Position numbers and translations under genes: made by a program | From: Paracoccaceae bacterium | GTDB lineage: Bacteria > Pseudomonadota > Alphaproteobacteria > Rhodobacterales > Rhodobacteraceae | DNA: 64,000 nucleotides | Assembly: GCA_028284605.1 (NCBI GenBank) | Contig: JANQRL010000029.1 | Span: forward strand, 24,574 to 88,573 | Direction of reading: 5' to 3' | In this document: positions 55,470-64,000 of the stretch, piece after piece | Layout: each line of letters begins with the position of its first letter | Position numbering within the stretch: the stretch's first letter is position 1 | Notes under the pieces: generated by a model | What the model was told of the DNA's origin: nothing | Seen by the model: the letters and a program-made list of their open reading frames with translations, nothing else | The model's database searches: none

Positions 55470-55519
55470 CGGCGGAGAGCCGGGCGTTTCTGGAGGGCTG
55501 GGATGCGATGGATGAATGA
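55355..55519 (+). CDS. Small helical protein overlapping the antitoxin gene end
   Basis: Frame starting GTG 55355 reads (M)SLGLGGWHNPSPAMELAREMWEAEARRKRHAELAAEVTAESRAFLEGWDAMDE, 54 residues, Glu/Ala-rich and helical, unlike the Arg-rich frame on the same DNA. GGGAGG precedes the GTG closely. It may be a partner of the Phd-like protein, or the true continuation of that gene after a frameshift. Confidence 0.5.
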   Translation: MSLGLGGWHNPSPAMELAREMWEAEARRKRHAELAAEVTAESRAFLEGWDAMDE

Positions 55520-55695
55520 TCGGGTGGATCGGGCGGGGTGATCGGCGGGCCGGCGATGGTCCGGTGGATTGTCGGCTGATCACGGGAGGGCTGGATGTGG
55601 GCCTTGCGGTTGGTCTGTTGAACCAAGGGCGGTGCCGGGTCTTCTGGCCGCGTCAGCCACAGAAGGCCCAAACAAGAGACCAGTCTCAGCCTGGC

Positions 55696-57210
55696 CTAGG
55701 ATCGAGGCTCCTTCAAGTGGAGGCCCCGGATCAATCCATCATGAACTTTGTACTGCTCCGATTCCTGAAACGCCTGTGAGGCCGCAAAGCACTTGAACTT
55801 CCAAAGCTGAGACTTTCCAACTTTGAACCCAATGATTGAGTTGTCATAGAGAAACCTCAAGTATCCGCGAACCTCCAACGGATCGCTAGAAAGTCCTTGC
55901 TTCTTGATGGCACCCAAGAAGTCCTCTGGGCTGAAAACGGTCGCGCCTACCGACATAATTGAATCAAATAACTTCTCAATCTCCGGATACTGGGTCTTCC
56001 ATTCATCAAATACTTCATCCTTGAGCCAATCGGAGTAAGCCTGCTCAGCGTTGTAGATTGATTGCACTTCGAGACTATGTTCATCTACCTCAGTATCATC
56101 AAAAGGATCGTCACGCCTTTCCTTCATATTCTCGACAGTCAATTGAAGAAACTTGATTAAATCGCGAGGCCTCATCATAGTTCTTAGTACCAGGTAGTCG
56201 AACGGTCGTCGCTGCTGCCTCATTTTCTCCTTGTTGAACAGATCGTTGACGTGTTGAACTTCGGCCGCACCAGCTTCTTTTGCGAAGTAGTTGACGCGTT
56301 CCAGGATCATTCGATTCAATCCATCATTGCTCCATGCCAGAAGCTCGCCGCAGTCTGACCTTAACTTGTTCTTATCATTCACGTCGAGGCTATCGAAGAT
56401 GTCCTCACGTAGAAACACTATCGGCCTGATGGTGTCATTGAAATTCTGAGTGATAGACTCAGCGGCTCCAACCAATCCGGACAACAGTGGCTTCATTGCG
56501 TCCACAGAACCTTCGACCCAAGCCTCGTCTAAGCGATCAAATGAAACAAAAATTCTACCTTCGCGCGACTTAAAGAACGACTCTAGCCCTTTCTCAATGT
56601 ATCGAACGAGACTGCCAACATTTGTCGAGAGCTTATCTCTAAGGTCGGAGTCGTTCTTGATATCCGAGAACTCAACCTCGCCACCGCTGACCGCCAGCTG
56701 ACTAAAAGCATCCTCATCCAGAGAAACGCTGCCGCCAGGCAATCGCAGCTTTGACAGTCGAAAGAGCTTTGCTCCAATTACCTCTCTGAAGCTGGGTGTT
56801 GGCGATCCATATATCGTGGATACCAATCGAGATAGCTTTCTTGTGTCCTTGTTGCCTAGCTTCAATTCCTCAATGACCGCCAAAACCTCGATGAAGATGA
56901 CGAACTTCCAAGATTCGATGTAAGCAAGAGCATCTGCTTTATGTGGGTTACTCAATAGTTGATGGACGTTCCAGTCGTAGTTCTCAAGCGACAAGGCAAT
57001 TGAGCAATCATTCATCGAAAGATATTTGTCAAAGTCCTTGTCGAACCGTCTAAAGACCGCAGTCTTGCCGGCACCTTTTCTCCCCAAGACCAAGAAGTGA
57101 AATGGAGATCCTGTGACTTTCTCAAGGATACCTGTATCATAGAAGTATTCTCGGAGCAGAGAGTCTCGCTCTGCGGATACCTGACCAAAGTTCACCCAGT
57201 CGAGCATCAT
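55696..57210 (-). CDS. P-loop ATPase, Sll1717-like family
   Basis: A 504-residue protein starting MMLDWVNFGQVSAERDSLLREYFYDTGILEKV. The P-loop FLVLGRKGAGKTAVFRRF is at about residues 39-56. RIFVSFDRLDEAW (about 222-234) is the Walker B, and RPIVFLREDIFDSL follows. The arrangement agrees with the P-loop ATPases of the Sll1717 type, related to Orc/KAP ATPases. Codon use is clearly more AT-rich than lepA next door, so it was likely acquired. Its place beside another accessory gene suggests an accessory or defence role, which is not shown by the sequence itself. Confidence 0.72.
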   Translation of the reverse strand: MMLDWVNFGQVSAERDSLLREYFYDTGILEKVTGSPFHFLVLGRKGAGKTAVFRRFDKDFDKYLSMNDCSIALSLENYDWNVHQLLSNPHKADALAYIESWKFVIFIEVLAVIEELKLGNKDTRKLSRLVSTIYGSPTPSFREVIGAKLFRLSKLRLPGGSVSLDEDAFSQLAVSGGEVEFSDIKNDSDLRDKLSTNVGSLVRYIEKGLESFFKSREGRIFVSFDRLDEAWVEGSVDAMKPLLSGLVGAAESITQNFNDTIRPIVFLREDIFDSLDVNDKNKLRSDCGELLAWSNDGLNRMILERVNYFAKEAGAAEVQHVNDLFNKEKMRQQRRPFDYLVLRTMMRPRDLIKFLQLTVENMKERRDDPFDDTEVDEHSLEVQSIYNAEQAYSDWLKDEVFDEWKTQYPEIEKLFDSIMSVGATVFSPEDFLGAIKKQGLSSDPLEVRGYLRFLYDNSIIGFKVGKSQLWKFKCFAASQAFQESEQYKVHDGLIRGLHLKEPRS

Positions 57211-57271
57211 CCGCCCTCTAGCAAATCAGAAGTTTAGCCACTTCTAGTACCTAAACCTACGAGGTTGGGTT

Positions 57272-59071
57272 CTAGCTGTCCATCTTGAGCGCACTTATGA
57301 AGGCTTCCTGCGGAATATCCACCTTCCCGAACTGGCGCATCTTCTTTTTCCCCGCCTTCTGCTTGTCCAAGAGCTTCCGCTTTCGCGTCGCGTCGCCGCC
57401 GTAGCACTTCGCCGTCACGTCCTTGCGGAGCGCCGCCAGGGTCTCCCGCGCGATCACGCGGCCGCCGATGGCCGCCTGGATCGGGATCTTGAACATGTGG
57501 CGGGGGATCAGGTCCTTAAGCTTTTCGCACATGGCGCGGCCGCGGGCCTCTGCCCTATCGCGGTGGACCATGATGGAGAGCGCGTCCACCGGCTCTTCGT
57601 TGACCAGGATCTGCATCTTCACCAGGTGATCCTCGCGGTAGCCGATCATCTGGTAGTCGAAGCTGGCATAGCCCTTGGTCACCGATTTCAGCCGGTCGTA
57701 GAAGTCGAAGACCACTTCATTGAGCGGCAGGTCGTAGACCACCATGGCGCGGGAGCCGGCATAGGTGAGGTCCTGTTGGATGCCGCGGCGGTCCTCGCAG
57801 AGTTTCAGCACGGCGCCGAGATAGTCGTCGGGGACCAGGATGGTGGCCTTGATGCGGGGTTCCTCGAGGTGGTCGACATGGGTGAGGTCGGGCATGTCGG
57901 CGGGGTTGTGGAGTTCGGTCATCGTGCCGTCGCGCAGGAAGACGTGGTAGACGACGGAGGGGGCGGTGGTGATGAGTTCGATATCGTATTCGCGCTCGAT
58001 CCGGTCGCGGATGACTTCGAGGTGGAGGAGGCCGAGGAAGCCGCAGCGGAAGCCGAAGCCGAGGGCGGCGCTGGTTTCCATTTCGAAGGAGAAGGAGGCG
58101 TCGTTGAGGGCCAGTTTTTCGATGGCGTCGCGGAGGTCCTCGAATTCCGCGGAGTCCACCGGGAAGAGGCCGCAGAAGACCACCGGCTGGGAGGGCTGGA
58201 AGCCGGGGAGCGGGGTGTCGGCGCCCTTTTTCTCATGGGTGATGGTGTCGCCGACGCGGGTGTCGCGGACCTGTTTGATGGACGCGGTGAGGAAGCCGAT
58301 TTCGCCGGGGGCGAGGGTGTCGACCGGCTCCATGCCCGGGCGGAAGACGCCGATGCGGTCGACATGGTGGAGGGAGCCGGTCTGCATCATCCTGATGCGG
58401 TCGCCTTTGCGGAGGGAACCGTCCATGATGCGGACGAGGACGATGACGCCGAGATAGGCGTCGTACCATGAGTCCACCAGCATCGCCTTGAGGGGGGCGT
58501 CGGGGTTGCCTTTGGGGGCGGGGAGCTGGTGGACGATGGCTTCGAGCACCTCGCGGATGCCCTCGCCGGTCTTGGCGGAGACCGGGATGGCGCCGGAGGC
58601 GTCGATGCCGATGACATCCTCGACCTGTTCGGCGACCCGGTCGATATCGGAGGCGGGGAGGTCGATCTTGTTGAAAACGGGGACGATTTCGTGGTCGGCG
58701 TCGATCGCCTGGTAGACATTGGCGAGGGTCTGGGCCTCGACCCCCTGGGTGCTGTCGACGACGAGCAGCGAGCCTTCGACGGCGCGCATGGAGCGGCTCA
58801 CCTCATAGGCGAAGTCGACATGGCCGGGGGTGTCGATGAGGTTCAGCACGTAGTGGTCGCCGTTCAGGGCCTCATAGTCGATGCGGACGGTGTTGGCTTT
58901 GATGGTGATGCCGCGCTCGCGCTCGATATCCATGGCGTCGAGGAGCTGCTCCTTCATGTCGCGCTCGGCCACGGTGTTGGTGGACTGGATCAGCCGGTCC
59001 GCCAGGGTCGACTTGCCGTGGTCGATATGGGCGACGATGGAGAAGTTGCGGATATGGGTGAGGTCGGTCAT
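57272..59071 (-). CDS. lepA: Elongation factor 4
   Basis: A 599-residue translational GTPase that back-translocates ribosomes. The G1 motif [15 protein letters not shown] is at about residues 14-28, ERERGITI is G2 and [16 protein letters not shown]3. NKIDLPA is G4. The C-terminal LepA domain has [54 protein letters not shown] and ends [27 protein letters not shown]. Full length. Its neighbours on both sides are lower-GC accessory genes. Confidence 0.98.
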   Translation of the reverse strand: MTDLTHIRNFSIVAHIDHGKSTLADRLIQSTNTVAERDMKEQLLDAMDIERERGITIKANTVRIDYEALNGDHYVLNLIDTPGHVDFAYEVSRSMRAVEGSLLVVDSTQGVEAQTLANVYQAIDADHEIVPVFNKIDLPASDIDRVAEQVEDVIGIDASGAIPVSAKTGEGIREVLEAIVHQLPAPKGNPDAPLKAMLVDSWYDAYLGVIVLVRIMDGSLRKGDRIRMMQTGSLHHVDRIGVFRPGMEPVDTLAPGEIGFLTASIKQVRDTRVGDTITHEKKGADTPLPGFQPSQPVVFCGLFPVDSAEFEDLRDAIEKLALNDASFSFEMETSAALGFGFRCGFLGLLHLEVIRDRIEREYDIELITTAPSVVYHVFLRDGTMTELHNPADMPDLTHVDHLEEPRIKATILVPDDYLGAVLKLCEDRRGIQQDLTYAGSRAMVVYDLPLNEVVFDFYDRLKSVTKGYASFDYQMIGYREDHLVKMQILVNEEPVDALSIMVHRDRAEARGRAMCEKLKDLIPRHMFKIPIQAAIGGRVIARETLAALRKDVTAKCYGGDATRKRKLLDKQKAGKKKMRQFGKVDIPQEAFISALKMDS

Positions 59072-59136
59072 GGGTGGGGGATATGGTTGCGATCGACCAG
59101 TTGGTCAAGCTGAAGGACCTTGGCTATCTATGCTAG

Positions 59137-60384
59137 ATGACCGACCACGATCTGGCTCACTTTCAGACCGTTATCGAAGCGATGGACCGGTGTGAAACCG
59201 AAGGAACTCTGGGTCCCGTTAGGTCGAGGGTATTTTTGCGATCTCTGTACTTGGTCGCGGGAGAAGGAGACATCGGATTCCAGAACCTCTTGGACACCCT
59301 AAGGCTCATACTCACTTCGTCGCTCAGCGACTCTGTCTTTTCTCATATCGACCCGATCCACTATTTTATTGATGACGGAATCTGCTTCCATTCATCCTCT
59401 CCATCGGTCGAGCTCCATCTGTTCCATTCTCCCGGACATGAGGTCTACGAAGTCGCGTTTGAGCGGGCTCCATATGGTGCGCTCAAGGGGATACACGCAG
59501 ACACCAAAGAAACTGAAGCAGGGCGGCTGAGTATTGTAGATTGCGGCAATCTCTCAAAGGACGTCCTTGAGCTTACCTCACAGAGTCGACCTGAAGTTCT
59601 TCATACCTATCCACTTTGGAGGGAGCCATTTCCCAATCACATTAGGGATCATCTAGAAAAGCTGTTCAGACTATTTGGGGATTCCGAGGCGAACAGGTCG
59701 TTCTGGCGCGAATGGTACCAAGGCTTTCTAGACGGCAAACCTCTCGACTGGGAACTCCAACGGCGGGTGGCGTTGATCGACGATGCGGTTTGGGAGGCGG
59801 GGCCGGCGGCGGTTGCCGCCGAGATTGAGCGGGTTCGCGCGGAGTTTGAGACAGAACAGGCAGAGGCGGGCGACGCACCACTCCGGCCTGTCCCGCCTGA
59901 CGCGGCAGCGGCCATGGCCCTTAGGCTCGCGGCCAACCGGGAGGCGATTGCCTTAGGCGCAGCGTCGCTGCTGGAGCAGGTTGCGGAGTTTCGCGAGAAG
60001 GTGCGCGGGAACAACCAGCTCGATGCTGACATCAAAGAACAGTACCTCGCTTTTCTGGACCGTCTTTCCGCGCAGTTGACCAATCTGATGGCCCTGCTGC
60101 CTGGGCCGGGAGAAGAGGCCACGGAGGCCCAAGGGGAAGGCGGGGTTCGATGGCTGCGCGACTTCAAGGTTGCGCTCTCAGATGAGGCGGCCCAATACGC
60201 CCGACCCGAGAACCTCGCGGGTGCAGCCTTTCCGACCGGGATCATCCTCGCCTGCACCGGGATCGGGACCCTTTTGGGGATGCCGGTTGCCGGGGCCGTG
60301 ATCGGCGGATTGGTCACGGGCCAACTCAAGCCAGGCAAGGCCGCGGATGACCTGTTGAACCCGAGATCTCCGGGCCCTGACTAA
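59137..60384 (+). CDS. Hypothetical protein with a helical middle and C-terminal membrane hairpin
   Basis: A 415-residue protein. Residues 1-185 are a mixed region (HFQTVIEAMDRCETEG..LHLFHSPGHEVYEVAFERAPYGALKG) in AT-richer DNA. Next comes FWREWYQGFLDGKPLDWELQRRVALIDDAVWEAGPAAVAAEIERVRAEFE (about 187-236), a module I have met in other alphaproteobacterial hypotheticals. A helical stretch and a final Gly/Ala-rich hydrophobic part (GIILACTGIGTLLGMPVAGAVIGGLV, about 371-396) follow. No catalytic motif is seen. TATCTATGCT lies directly before ATG 59137, so a leaderless transcript is possible. Confidence 0.6.
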   Translation: MTDHDLAHFQTVIEAMDRCETEGTLGPVRSRVFLRSLYLVAGEGDIGFQNLLDTLRLILTSSLSDSVFSHIDPIHYFIDDGICFHSSSPSVELHLFHSPGHEVYEVAFERAPYGALKGIHADTKETEAGRLSIVDCGNLSKDVLELTSQSRPEVLHTYPLWREPFPNHIRDHLEKLFRLFGDSEANRSFWREWYQGFLDGKPLDWELQRRVALIDDAVWEAGPAAVAAEIERVRAEFETEQAEAGDAPLRPVPPDAAAAMALRLAANREAIALGAASLLEQVAEFREKVRGNNQLDADIKEQYLAFLDRLSAQLTNLMALLPGPGEEATEAQGEGGVRWLRDFKVALSDEAAQYARPENLAGAAFPTGIILACTGIGTLLGMPVAGAVIGGLVTGQLKPGKAADDLLNPRSPGPD

Positions 60385-60482
60385 TCAACAAGGGCTTCCG
60401 AGGCTTCGTGTCGGCGAGGGTGTTGATTGATTGGTCGGGGCCGGAGACCTGGCGGGGGGAGCCGGGATCGGATCGCGGGCGG

Positions 60483-60633
60483 CAGAACGTTCGAACGTTC
60501 TGTGCAAAACTCTTCGAAGAGTTTTGCCGGGCGGGGGAAGCATCGGCGCCGGGATGGGTTCGGCGATGGATCCGGCATTGGAGGGGGCCGCAGACCCTTC
60601 GAAGGGTCTGGCAAAACTCTTCGAAGAGTTTTG
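60483..60633. repeat. Cluster of TTCGAA-centred palindromes, cluster B
   Basis: 60483-60502 is a perfect palindrome CAGAACGTTCGAACGTTCTG. 60504-60527 and 60612-60633 contain the same CTCTTCGAAGAG palindrome as cluster A with A/T-rich arms. 60591-60610 is CAGACCCTTCGAAGGGTCTG. The last two are joined head to tail, as in cluster A (order reversed). They lie between the end of the hypothetical gene at 59137 and the end of the CoA-transferase gene, a convergent gap, which suits bidirectional termination. Confidence 0.75.
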
Positions 60634-60697
60634 GACCCCCGAGGCCAGCGGAGCGCCTTCGGCCGTTGCAGGGACGGGGGTCTGCGCCGACGCGGGC

Positions 60698-61912
60698 TCA
60701 GCCGGGGCTTGCCACCACGCCCGTATCGTGGAGCCGGCCGATCTCGCCGGAGGAGAGGCCGGCGATGTCGGCCAGGATCTCTTCGGTGTGTTCGCCGAGG
60801 CGGGGGGCCGGGCGGGGCGCCTCCCGGGCGAAGCCGGAGAAGGTTGTGGGCGGGCCGGGCACTGGGTAGCGGCCGATGCCGAGCTGATCGATCTCGGCCA
60901 TCATCGGATTGTCGAGGGAGAGGTCCGGGTCCTCGGTCACCGCACGCGCGAAGCTCCGGAATTCGGACCAGGTGAGGCCGGCGCCGTCGAGGAGCGGCGC
61001 CGCCTCGGCCAGGCTATGGGCGTGGAACCAGGGGGCGAGGATGGCGGTGATCTCGGCCCGCATGCGCCAGCGGTTGCCCTCGTCGCGCAGGTCGAGCCCG
61101 GTGGCGGAGGCGAGCGCGGCGATGGCCTCCCCGGTGCCGGTCACCTCGACAAGGCCGCGCCATTGCCGGTCGGTGAGGCCGATCACCATCACCCGGGCGC
61201 CGCAGCCCATCTCGAAATCCTGGCCATAGGCGCCGTAGAGCGCATTGCCGGCCTTGGCGCGGTCGGTGCCGTTCACCTTGACCTCGCCGATGATGCCGAG
61301 GTGACCGAGCATGGCGGCGGCGACATCCTTCAGCGCCAGCACGACCTCCTGACCGGTGCCGTGGCGTAGGCGGTGGCGTTCGGCAGCGAGGAGCGAGGAG
61401 ACGGCGAGGTTGCCGGCGATGCAGTCCCAGGCGGGCAGGACATGGGCGACGGGCTCGGTGGAGCCTTCGGGGCCCGTCGCCATGGGAAAGCCGAGCGCCG
61501 GGTTGACCGAATAATCCACCGCCGGATTGCCGTGGCGGTCGCCGAGGAGGGTGACGGTGATCAGGTCCGTGCGGTGGGCCGACAGGGTTTCGTGATCCAT
61601 CCAGCCGCGCACCCGGAGGTTGGTGAGGAAGAGCCCGGCCTCCTCGCCCGGGGCGGTGATGATGCGGGTGATGAGCTCGCGGCCCTCCGCGCTCTTGAGG
61701 TTCACCGCGACGGAGCGTTTGCCCTTGTTGAGCCCGGCCCAGAAGAGCGACCTCCCGTCCGTCGTGACCGGCCAGCGGCCGGCGTCGAGGCCGCCCTCGA
61801 TCCGGTCGAAGCGGATCACGTCGGCGCCCATCTGGGCGAGGGTCATGCCGGCGAGGGGGATGGCGACGAAGGCGGAGCCTTCGACCACGCGCATGCCTTT
61901 GAGGATACCCAT
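60698..61912 (-). CDS. CaiB/BaiF family CoA-transferase
   Basis: A 404-residue type III CoA-transferase. N-terminus MGILKGMRVVEGSAFVAIPLAGMTLAQMGADVIRFDRIEGG is the family opening. WAGLNKGKRSVAVNLKS and VLPAWDCIAGNLAVSSLLAAERHRLRHGTGQEVVLALKD follow, with the catalytic Asp expected in the PAWDCIAGN region. TYSEFRSF-like LTWSEFRSFARAVTEDPDLSLDNPM is near the end. ATG 61912 shares its A with the TGA of the upstream hydratase, so both are coupled. With that partner, mesaconyl-CoA C1-C4 transfer is the most likely reaction, though others in the family act on many acyl-CoAs. Confidence 0.85.
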   Translation of the reverse strand: MGILKGMRVVEGSAFVAIPLAGMTLAQMGADVIRFDRIEGGLDAGRWPVTTDGRSLFWAGLNKGKRSVAVNLKSAEGRELITRIITAPGEEAGLFLTNLRVRGWMDHETLSAHRTDLITVTLLGDRHGNPAVDYSVNPALGFPMATGPEGSTEPVAHVLPAWDCIAGNLAVSSLLAAERHRLRHGTGQEVVLALKDVAAAMLGHLGIIGEVKVNGTDRAKAGNALYGAYGQDFEMGCGARVMVIGLTDRQWRGLVEVTGTGEAIAALASATGLDLRDEGNRWRMRAEITAILAPWFHAHSLAEAAPLLDGAGLTWSEFRSFARAVTEDPDLSLDNPMMAEIDQLGIGRYPVPGPPTTFSGFAREAPRPAPRLGEHTEEILADIAGLSSGEIGRLHDTGVVASPG

Positions 61913-62766
61913 CAGGCCCACTCCGCCCGGACCTGCATGCCCTGATGGCCGCCATGTTCGGGGCGGGTGGCGGTGCAGAGGGTCATGGCGGGGCCGTCTT
62001 CGATGCCGAGGAGGCGCAGGGGGTGGTGCTCGAAGATCGGGTGGACGCCGCGGTGGGAGAGCGCTGTCGGGAGCGCGCCGCCGCGGTGGCGGATCGCGGC
62101 CTCGATCAGGAGCGTGGCCTGGAGGGGGCCGTGGACGATGAGGCCGGGATAGTGCTCGACCTGCGTCGCATAGGCGCGGTCATAGTGGATCCTGTGGCCG
62201 TTGAAGGTGGCGGCGGAGTAGCGGAACAGGCGGACGGGATCGACGGTGACCTCTGCGTCGAAAGCCGTTTCCGTGGGGGCGAGGATCGGCTTGGGCGGGC
62301 GGTAGGCGTCGGGGATGTGCAGGTAGATTATGGACTGGCTTTCCTCGATGGCCGGGCCGTCTTCGCCCGCGATCAGATGGGCCAGCGAAACGATGGCCAT
62401 GGGGCCGGAGCCGGCTTCTTTCCAGTCGACGGCGGTGATCTCAGAGCGGCGGGTGAGGCGCTCGCCGATATGCAGGGGTTTGAGGAAGTTGAGCTGTCCG
62501 CCGGCCCACATGCGGCGGCCGAGGCCGAGATCGGGGAGGAAGGCGCCGAGCGCGGGGTGGCCGTCGGGGCCGATCCTCTCCATCGGGGTGTCCTGGGGGA
62601 AGGCGGTCCAGTGCCAGAGCGGGGGCAGGGGGTCGCCGTCTTGGAGGGTGTCGGCGTGCCAGCCGGGGCGGAGGGTGGCGCCGAGCATGTTGGCGAGGAC
62701 CGGCGTGACGCCGCCCGCGGCCTCGGCTGTGCGGCCCACGGCCTCTTGGCCAGTGATTTCGGCCAT
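61912..62766 (-). CDS. MaoC/HTD2-like hydratase, likely mesaconyl-C4-CoA hydratase
   Basis: A 284-residue double-hotdog dehydratase. The N-terminal half (LANMLGATLRPGWHADTLQDGDPLPPLWHWTAFP) and the middle SEITAVDWKEAGSGPMAIVSLAH are as in FAS1-like hydratases. The second half contains FRYSAATFNGHRIHYDRAYATQVEHYPGLIVHGPLQATLL, where the Asp/His pair in the hydratase 2 motif is visible. Start 62766 is preferred over 62838 because GGGAGGGGAA precedes it on the minus strand. Paired with the CaiB-type transferase, it suggests mesaconyl-CoA conversion, linked to the ethylmalonyl-CoA or related C5 metabolism. Confidence 0.82.
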   Translation of the reverse strand: MAEITGQEAVGRTAEAAGGVTPVLANMLGATLRPGWHADTLQDGDPLPPLWHWTAFPQDTPMERIGPDGHPALGAFLPDLGLGRRMWAGGQLNFLKPLHIGERLTRRSEITAVDWKEAGSGPMAIVSLAHLIAGEDGPAIEESQSIIYLHIPDAYRPPKPILAPTETAFDAEVTVDPVRLFRYSAATFNGHRIHYDRAYATQVEHYPGLIVHGPLQATLLIEAAIRHRGGALPTALSHRGVHPIFEHHPLRLLGIEDGPAMTLCTATRPEHGGHQGMQVRAEWA

Positions 62767-62865
62767 TTCCCCTCCCGGTAACAATGCGTCCTGTGATGAC
62801 ATCGGGACGTAATGATATTGCTCGATCCGGGATGTCAACTCGCTGTCGGCCCGGGGCGCAACGTC

Positions 62866-63042
62866 AGCCGGGCATCGACAGACCGGGGGATGGCGATCCT
62901 GACTCTGAGCTAAGGCGCTTTATGGCAGCCAAGTACCTCTTCGCTCAAAGCTCCGCGCCCAGACCAGCCCAATCGCCAGCCCGCCCGGACGGTCTGGCGA
63001 TGCCCGGCGCCTTCGGCTTGAGTCCGGGTGGGGACGGAGACC
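62866..63042 (-). repeat. Dispersed modular intergenic repeat, copy 4
   Basis: The shortest copy. GCCGGGCATCGACAGACCGG at 62867-62886 and an 18-of-20 inverted partner at 62989-63008 bound a 142-bp core with neither hairpin module. It keeps TTGGCTGCCATAAAGCGC (minus strand) and an outer CTCCGTCCCCACCCGG flank. It lies between the hydratase start and the malic enzyme end. Confidence 0.85.
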
Positions 63043-63088
63043 AACCGTTGCTCCCTGACGGGCTGCCAATCGGCCTTCTCGTGCCAGT

Positions 63089-64000
63089 TTAACCGTAGAG
63101 CGAGACCGGGGTGCCGGCGATGGCGGACATGTTCAGCAGGCCGCGGGCGGTGATCGAGGGGGTCACGATATGGGCACGGTTGCCCATGCCCATCAGGATC
63201 GGGCCGACCTCGAGCCCGCCGGCCTTCATCTTCAGCACATTGCGCACGCCCGAGGCGGCATCGGAATTGGCGAAGACGAGCACATTGGCCATCCCCTCCA
63301 TCCGCGCCTCGGGGAAGATGCGGGCGCGCAGGGCGGGGTCGAGGGCGCTGTCGATATGCATTTCGCCCTCATAGGCGAAATCGCGGGGCGCGGCGTCGAG
63401 GATTTCCAGGGCCGCGCGCATCCGCCGGCCGCTATCGATGTCCAGATTTCCGAACTGGGAGTGCGAGCAGAGCGCGATATTGGGCGTTAGCCCGAAGCGG
63501 CGGACATGGCGGGCGGCGCCGATCACCGTCTTGGCGATCTGCTCGGGCGAGGGTTCGGGGTGGACCTGGGTGTCGGCCACGAAGAGCGGGCCGTCTTCGA
63601 GGATCATCATCGAGAGCGCGCCGACGGGATGCAGATCGGGGGTGCCGAGGACCTGGCCGACATAGTTCAGGTGCCAGAGATACTGCCCGAACGTGCCGCA
63701 GATCATCGCGTCGGCCTCGTCGCGATGGACCATGACGGCGCCGATGGCGGTGGTGTTGGTGCGCATGATGGCGCGGGCGAGGTCGGGGGTGACGCCGCGC
63801 CGCGCCATGAGGCGGTGATAGGTCTCCCAGTATTCGCGGTAACGGGGGTCGTTCTCCGGGTTCACGATGTCGAAATCCTCACCGGGCCGGATGGTGAGGC
63901 CGGCGCGTTCGCAGCGGCCTTCGATGACCTCGGGGCGGCCGATCAGGATCGGCTGTTCGGTCGTGTCCTCGAGGATCGCCTGGGCGGCGCGCAGGACCCG
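63089..64000 (-). CDS. maeB: NADP-dependent malic enzyme, phosphotransacetylase-like C-terminal domain (partial)
   Basis: The frame runs in from the right window edge (first residues RVLRAAQAILEDTTEQPILIGRPEVIEGR) and ends at 63089. The segment contains YREYWETYHRLMARRGVTPDLARAIMRTNTTAIGAVMVHRDEADAMICGTFGQYLWHLNY, FVADTQVHPEPSPEQIAKTV and IVTPSITARGLLNMSAIAGTPVSLYG. These are the C-terminal, inactive PTA-like domain of MaeB-type malic enzymes, which decarboxylate malate to pyruvate. The catalytic malic part is outside the window, so the cofactor is inferred. Confidence 0.92.
   Translation of the reverse strand, partial: RVLRAAQAILEDTTEQPILIGRPEVIEGRCERAGLTIRPGEDFDIVNPENDPRYREYWETYHRLMARRGVTPDLARAIMRTNTTAIGAVMVHRDEADAMICGTFGQYLWHLNYVGQVLGTPDLHPVGALSMMILEDGPLFVADTQVHPEPSPEQIAKTVIGAARHVRRFGLTPNIALCSHSQFGNLDIDSGRRMRAALEILDAAPRDFAYEGEMHIDSALDPALRARIFPEARMEGMANVLVFANSDAASGVRNVLKMKAGGLEVGPILMGMGNRAHIVTPSITARGLLNMSAIAGTPVSLYG

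Noticed and set aside
61945..62781. 278-codon plus frame opposite the hydratase gene
   Set aside because: Shadow of a well-supported minus-strand gene.

Overview
The window is a GC-rich alphaproteobacterial chromosome segment, most likely from the family Rhodobacteraceae. The indications are the gene content and order: coaBC-dut-moeB-like, murA-DUF2948-hisD-UPF0262-LMW phosphatase, DUF6455 and DUF2161 proteins, an RpoH sigma factor behind a Rhodobacter-type sigma-E promoter, and CIRCE-controlled groESL. No rRNA gene or marker is present that would name the species.

Layout. 1-14.5 kb is chromosomal backbone: the 3' end of rsmI, yraN, gshB, a ComM/YifB ATPase, a glutathione transferase, cobU, rpoH, coaBC, dut, a MoeB-like E1 enzyme, an M3 peptidase, a 2-hydroxyacid dehydrogenase, a GNAT enzyme and tRNA-Arg(TCT). 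About 15.37-32.70 kb is a 17.3 kb integrative mobilizable element sitting at the 3' end of tRNA-Thr(GGT). It carries MobC, a MOB relaxase, a VirD4/TraG coupling protein and a large serine integrase, but no type IV secretion channel. Its cargo is a Fic protein, a 1358-residue protein with a HigA-like HTH fused to a nuclease-like domain and a large helical region, a membrane coiled-coil protein with an OmpA-like C-terminus, a small serine resolvase and a phosphatase-like protein. 32.8-54 kb is backbone again: murA, hisD, a GGDEF protein, groESL, ppaC, accA, nadK, glyA and others. 54-60.4 kb is less regular: a gene-poor kilobase, a Phd-like antitoxin, and two AT-richer accessory genes flanking lepA, one of them a Sll1717-type P-loop ATPase. 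60.7-64 kb holds a CoA-transferase/hydratase pair and the 3' part of a malic enzyme gene.

Main points. (1) The integrase gene appears to have its attachment site inside its own coding sequence. In the integrated state its last 35 codons are read from the antisense strand of tRNA-Thr, while an in-frame 40-codon sequence that would be its C-terminus in the excised circle lies at the other end of the element, overlapping mobC. Excision would restore the integrase tail and place mobC-mobA directly behind it. (2) The 1358-residue HTH-nuclease-like protein, with an operator-rich promoter of its own, is the best candidate for an uncharacterised defence or addiction system. (3) Four copies of a modular intergenic repeat with 20-bp inverted ends are spread over the chromosomal part, along with two clusters of TTCGAA-centred palindromes. 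All functional calls come from reading the sequence; no database search was run.
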